A stretch of 6,036 nucleotides of DNA from Tagaea sp. (GTDB taxonomy: Bacteria; Pseudomonadota; Alphaproteobacteria; CACIAM-22H2): the NCBI GenBank assembly GCA_023653245.1, contig JAMNXK010000144.1:1-6036 (forward strand), given 5' to 3'. A program made the translations under genes and the position numbers. The notes beneath the pieces are model-generated. The model made no database searches. It saw nothing but the letters and a program-made list of their open reading frames with translations, and was not told the DNA's origin. This document shows, in pieces, positions 5,261 to 6,036 of the stretch (positions are counted from its first letter, which is position 1; every line of letters starts with the position of its first letter).

Positions 5261-5815
5261 ATGACTTCTTCCATTTCAAGCTTCGGCGGCATGCCGTCGA
5301 GCGGTCAGCTCTCGCAGATGCGCGAGCGCATGTTCCAGAAAGCCGACGCCAACGCCGACGGCGCGATCGACAAGGCGGAGTTCGCCAAGGCGCCGCGGCC
5401 GCCCGGCATGGGCGGGAAGGGGATGCCGTCGTCCGACGAGATGTTCGCCAAGATCGATGGCGACGCGAACGGCTCGTTGTCGAAAGACGAGATGAAGGCC
5501 TTCGGCGAAAAGATGTCGGCGCAGATGAAGTCGATGCTGCTGGGCGCGCAGGAAAGCGCGGGCGAGGAAGAGCAAGAATCGCCGCTCGACGCGCTGTTCA
5601 AGGCGCTCGACCAGGACGAGGACGGCTCGGTCTCGAAGAACGAGTTCGCCGAGTTCGGCAAGCGCGCGCGCGAAAGCGGCTCGCGTCAAGGCACCGACGC
5701 CTACGCCGACGCCTTGAACCTGTTGCCGACGTCGCTGGCCTCGCTGCTCGGCAACGCGAACGACGACGGGCGCCGGACGCAAGACGAGTTGATCGGGCTG
5801 TTGATGAAGGCCTGA
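5261..5815 (+). CDS. EF-hand calcium-binding protein (three canonical loops, one degenerate)
   Basis: Predicted calcium-binding protein of 184 residues without signal peptide or membrane segment. Loops: 29-40 (D29, N31, D33, D37, E40), 66-77 (D66, D68, N70, S74, E77) and 117-128 (D117, D119, D121, S125, E128) are canonical. A fourth at 165-176 (N165, N167, D169, T173, E176) has Asn in place of Asp at position 1 and Arg at 7, so binding there is doubtful. A Glu-rich linker (98-107) separates the two pairs. It is a paralogue of the minus-strand EF-hand protein at 3621: both share Met-Arg-Glu before loop 1, KAEFAK after it, KDE(F/M)KAFGE after loop 2, and a C-terminal LASLL. The N-terminus MTSSISSFGGMPSSGQ is Ser/Gly-rich and resembles that of DUF1217. 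Boxes D and E lie upstream and a strong hairpin follows the stop, so it looks like a monocistronic unit. It resembles proteins annotated as XopAW-family EF-hand; whether it is exported is not shown here. Confidence 0.93.
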   Translation: MTSSISSFGGMPSSGQLSQMRERMFQKADANADGAIDKAEFAKAPRPPGMGGKGMPSSDEMFAKIDGDANGSLSKDEMKAFGEKMSAQMKSMLLGAQESAGEEEQESPLDALFKALDQDEDGSVSKNEFAEFGKRARESGSRQGTDAYADALNLLPTSLASLLGNANDDGRRTQDELIGLLMKA

Positions 5816-5825
5816 TCGGCGAGCG

Positions 5826-5853
5826 GGGCCGCCCGCGCGCGAGCGGGCGGCCC
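5826..5853. terminator. Strong GC-rich hairpin between convergent genes, probable terminator
   Basis: GGGCCGCCCGC (5826-5836) and GCGGGCGGCCC (5843-5853) form a perfect 11-bp stem with a 6-nt loop, 10 bp after the second EF-hand stop and just after the end of the convergent gene that stops at 5855. Only TT follows on the plus strand. Its position suits a bidirectional terminator. Confidence 0.7.
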
Positions 5854-5854
5854 T

Positions 5855-6031
5855 TCAGCGCAGGAAGCCGATCGATTCGGTCAGGCGCATGGCGACATAG
5901 ATCAAGAACATGTCGCATAGCGCCTTGGCGTAGGCCGGATCGACGGGCCGGTCGAAGCGCGCGAGCCACGATTTGCGCGGGGCGGGTGCCGCGGGCTCCG
6001 GCGGCGCAAGCGGGGGCGGCGCCGGGCCCAT
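5855..6031 (-). CDS. Small hypothetical protein or C-terminal end of a longer one
   Basis: A minus-strand frame ends at TGA 5857-5855 and is open to the window edge. From the first ATG (6031) it would give 58 residues: a Pro/Ala-rich tail (MGPAPPPLAPPEPAAPAPR), then a probably helical part, SWLARFDRPVDPAYAKALCD followed by MFLIYVAMRLTESIGFLR. The frame is open upstream of 6031, so the true start may be outside the window and the Pro/Ala stretch may be a linker in a larger protein. The 16 or so hydrophobic residues near the end could be an amphipathic or short membrane-associated helix. I do not recognise the family. Coding status is supported by the sensible composition of the C-terminal part, the convergent placement and the hairpin right after the stop. 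Confidence 0.55.
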   Translation of the reverse strand: MGPAPPPLAPPEPAAPAPRKSWLARFDRPVDPAYAKALCDMFLIYVAMRLTESIGFLR

Positions 6032-6036
6032 GCGCG

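Noticed and set aside
1..6036. CRISPR arrays, tRNA/rRNA genes, insertion sequences or attachment sites
   Set aside because: No regularly spaced long repeats, tRNA-like cloverleaf, transposase motifs or terminal inverted repeats were seen on reading both strands.

Overview
The window is high-GC DNA (roughly two thirds G+C by eye) from what looks like an alphaproteobacterium, probably Rhodospirillales-like. The reasons are the composition, a DUF1217 protein (a family typical of flagellated Alphaproteobacteria), an OmpR/EnvZ-type two-component pair and small Ser/Gly-rich EF-hand proteins. The taxonomic call is inference from family resemblance, not from a search.

Layout. From the left edge, a minus-strand permease of the FbpB/SfuB ferric-iron ABC transporter type (positions 1-1325) runs off the window and lacks its C-terminus. 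Just upstream of it on the same strand are an EnvZ-like histidine kinase (1365-2792) and its OmpR-family response regulator (2789-3538), which overlap by an ATGA. A perfect 6-5-6 inverted repeat lies in the 39-bp gap between kinase and permease. Next come a minus-strand EF-hand protein with two calcium loops (3621-4070), a divergent plus-strand DUF1217 protein (4249-5055), a second EF-hand protein with three good loops and one degenerate loop (5261-5815), and the end of a convergent minus-strand gene or a 58-residue ORF at the right edge (5855-6031).

The most interesting signal is regulatory. Each of the three intergenic regions around the EF-hand/DUF1217 genes, and the region before the response regulator, carries a direct repeat of CGTAAC with a 10-bp period (CGTAAC-N4-CGTAAC), the architecture expected for an OmpR/PhoB-type regulator dimer. 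There is one copy before the response regulator, an inverted pair of copies in the divergent promoter region, and one strong plus one weaker inverted copy before the second EF-hand gene. The simplest reading is a compact self-contained regulon: the local two-component system controls itself, two calcium-binding proteins and a DUF1217 protein.

The two EF-hand proteins are paralogues that flank the DUF1217 gene. None of the three has a Sec signal peptide, and DUF1217 and the second EF-hand protein share a Ser/Gly-rich N-terminus. DUF1217 proteins are associated with flagella and similar EF-hand proteins (XopAW type) are annotated as type III-exported, so export through a flagellar-type apparatus is a testable but speculative idea. 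Two hairpins resembling terminators lack good T-tracts. The long plus-strand ORFs opposite the minus-strand genes are artefacts of high GC.
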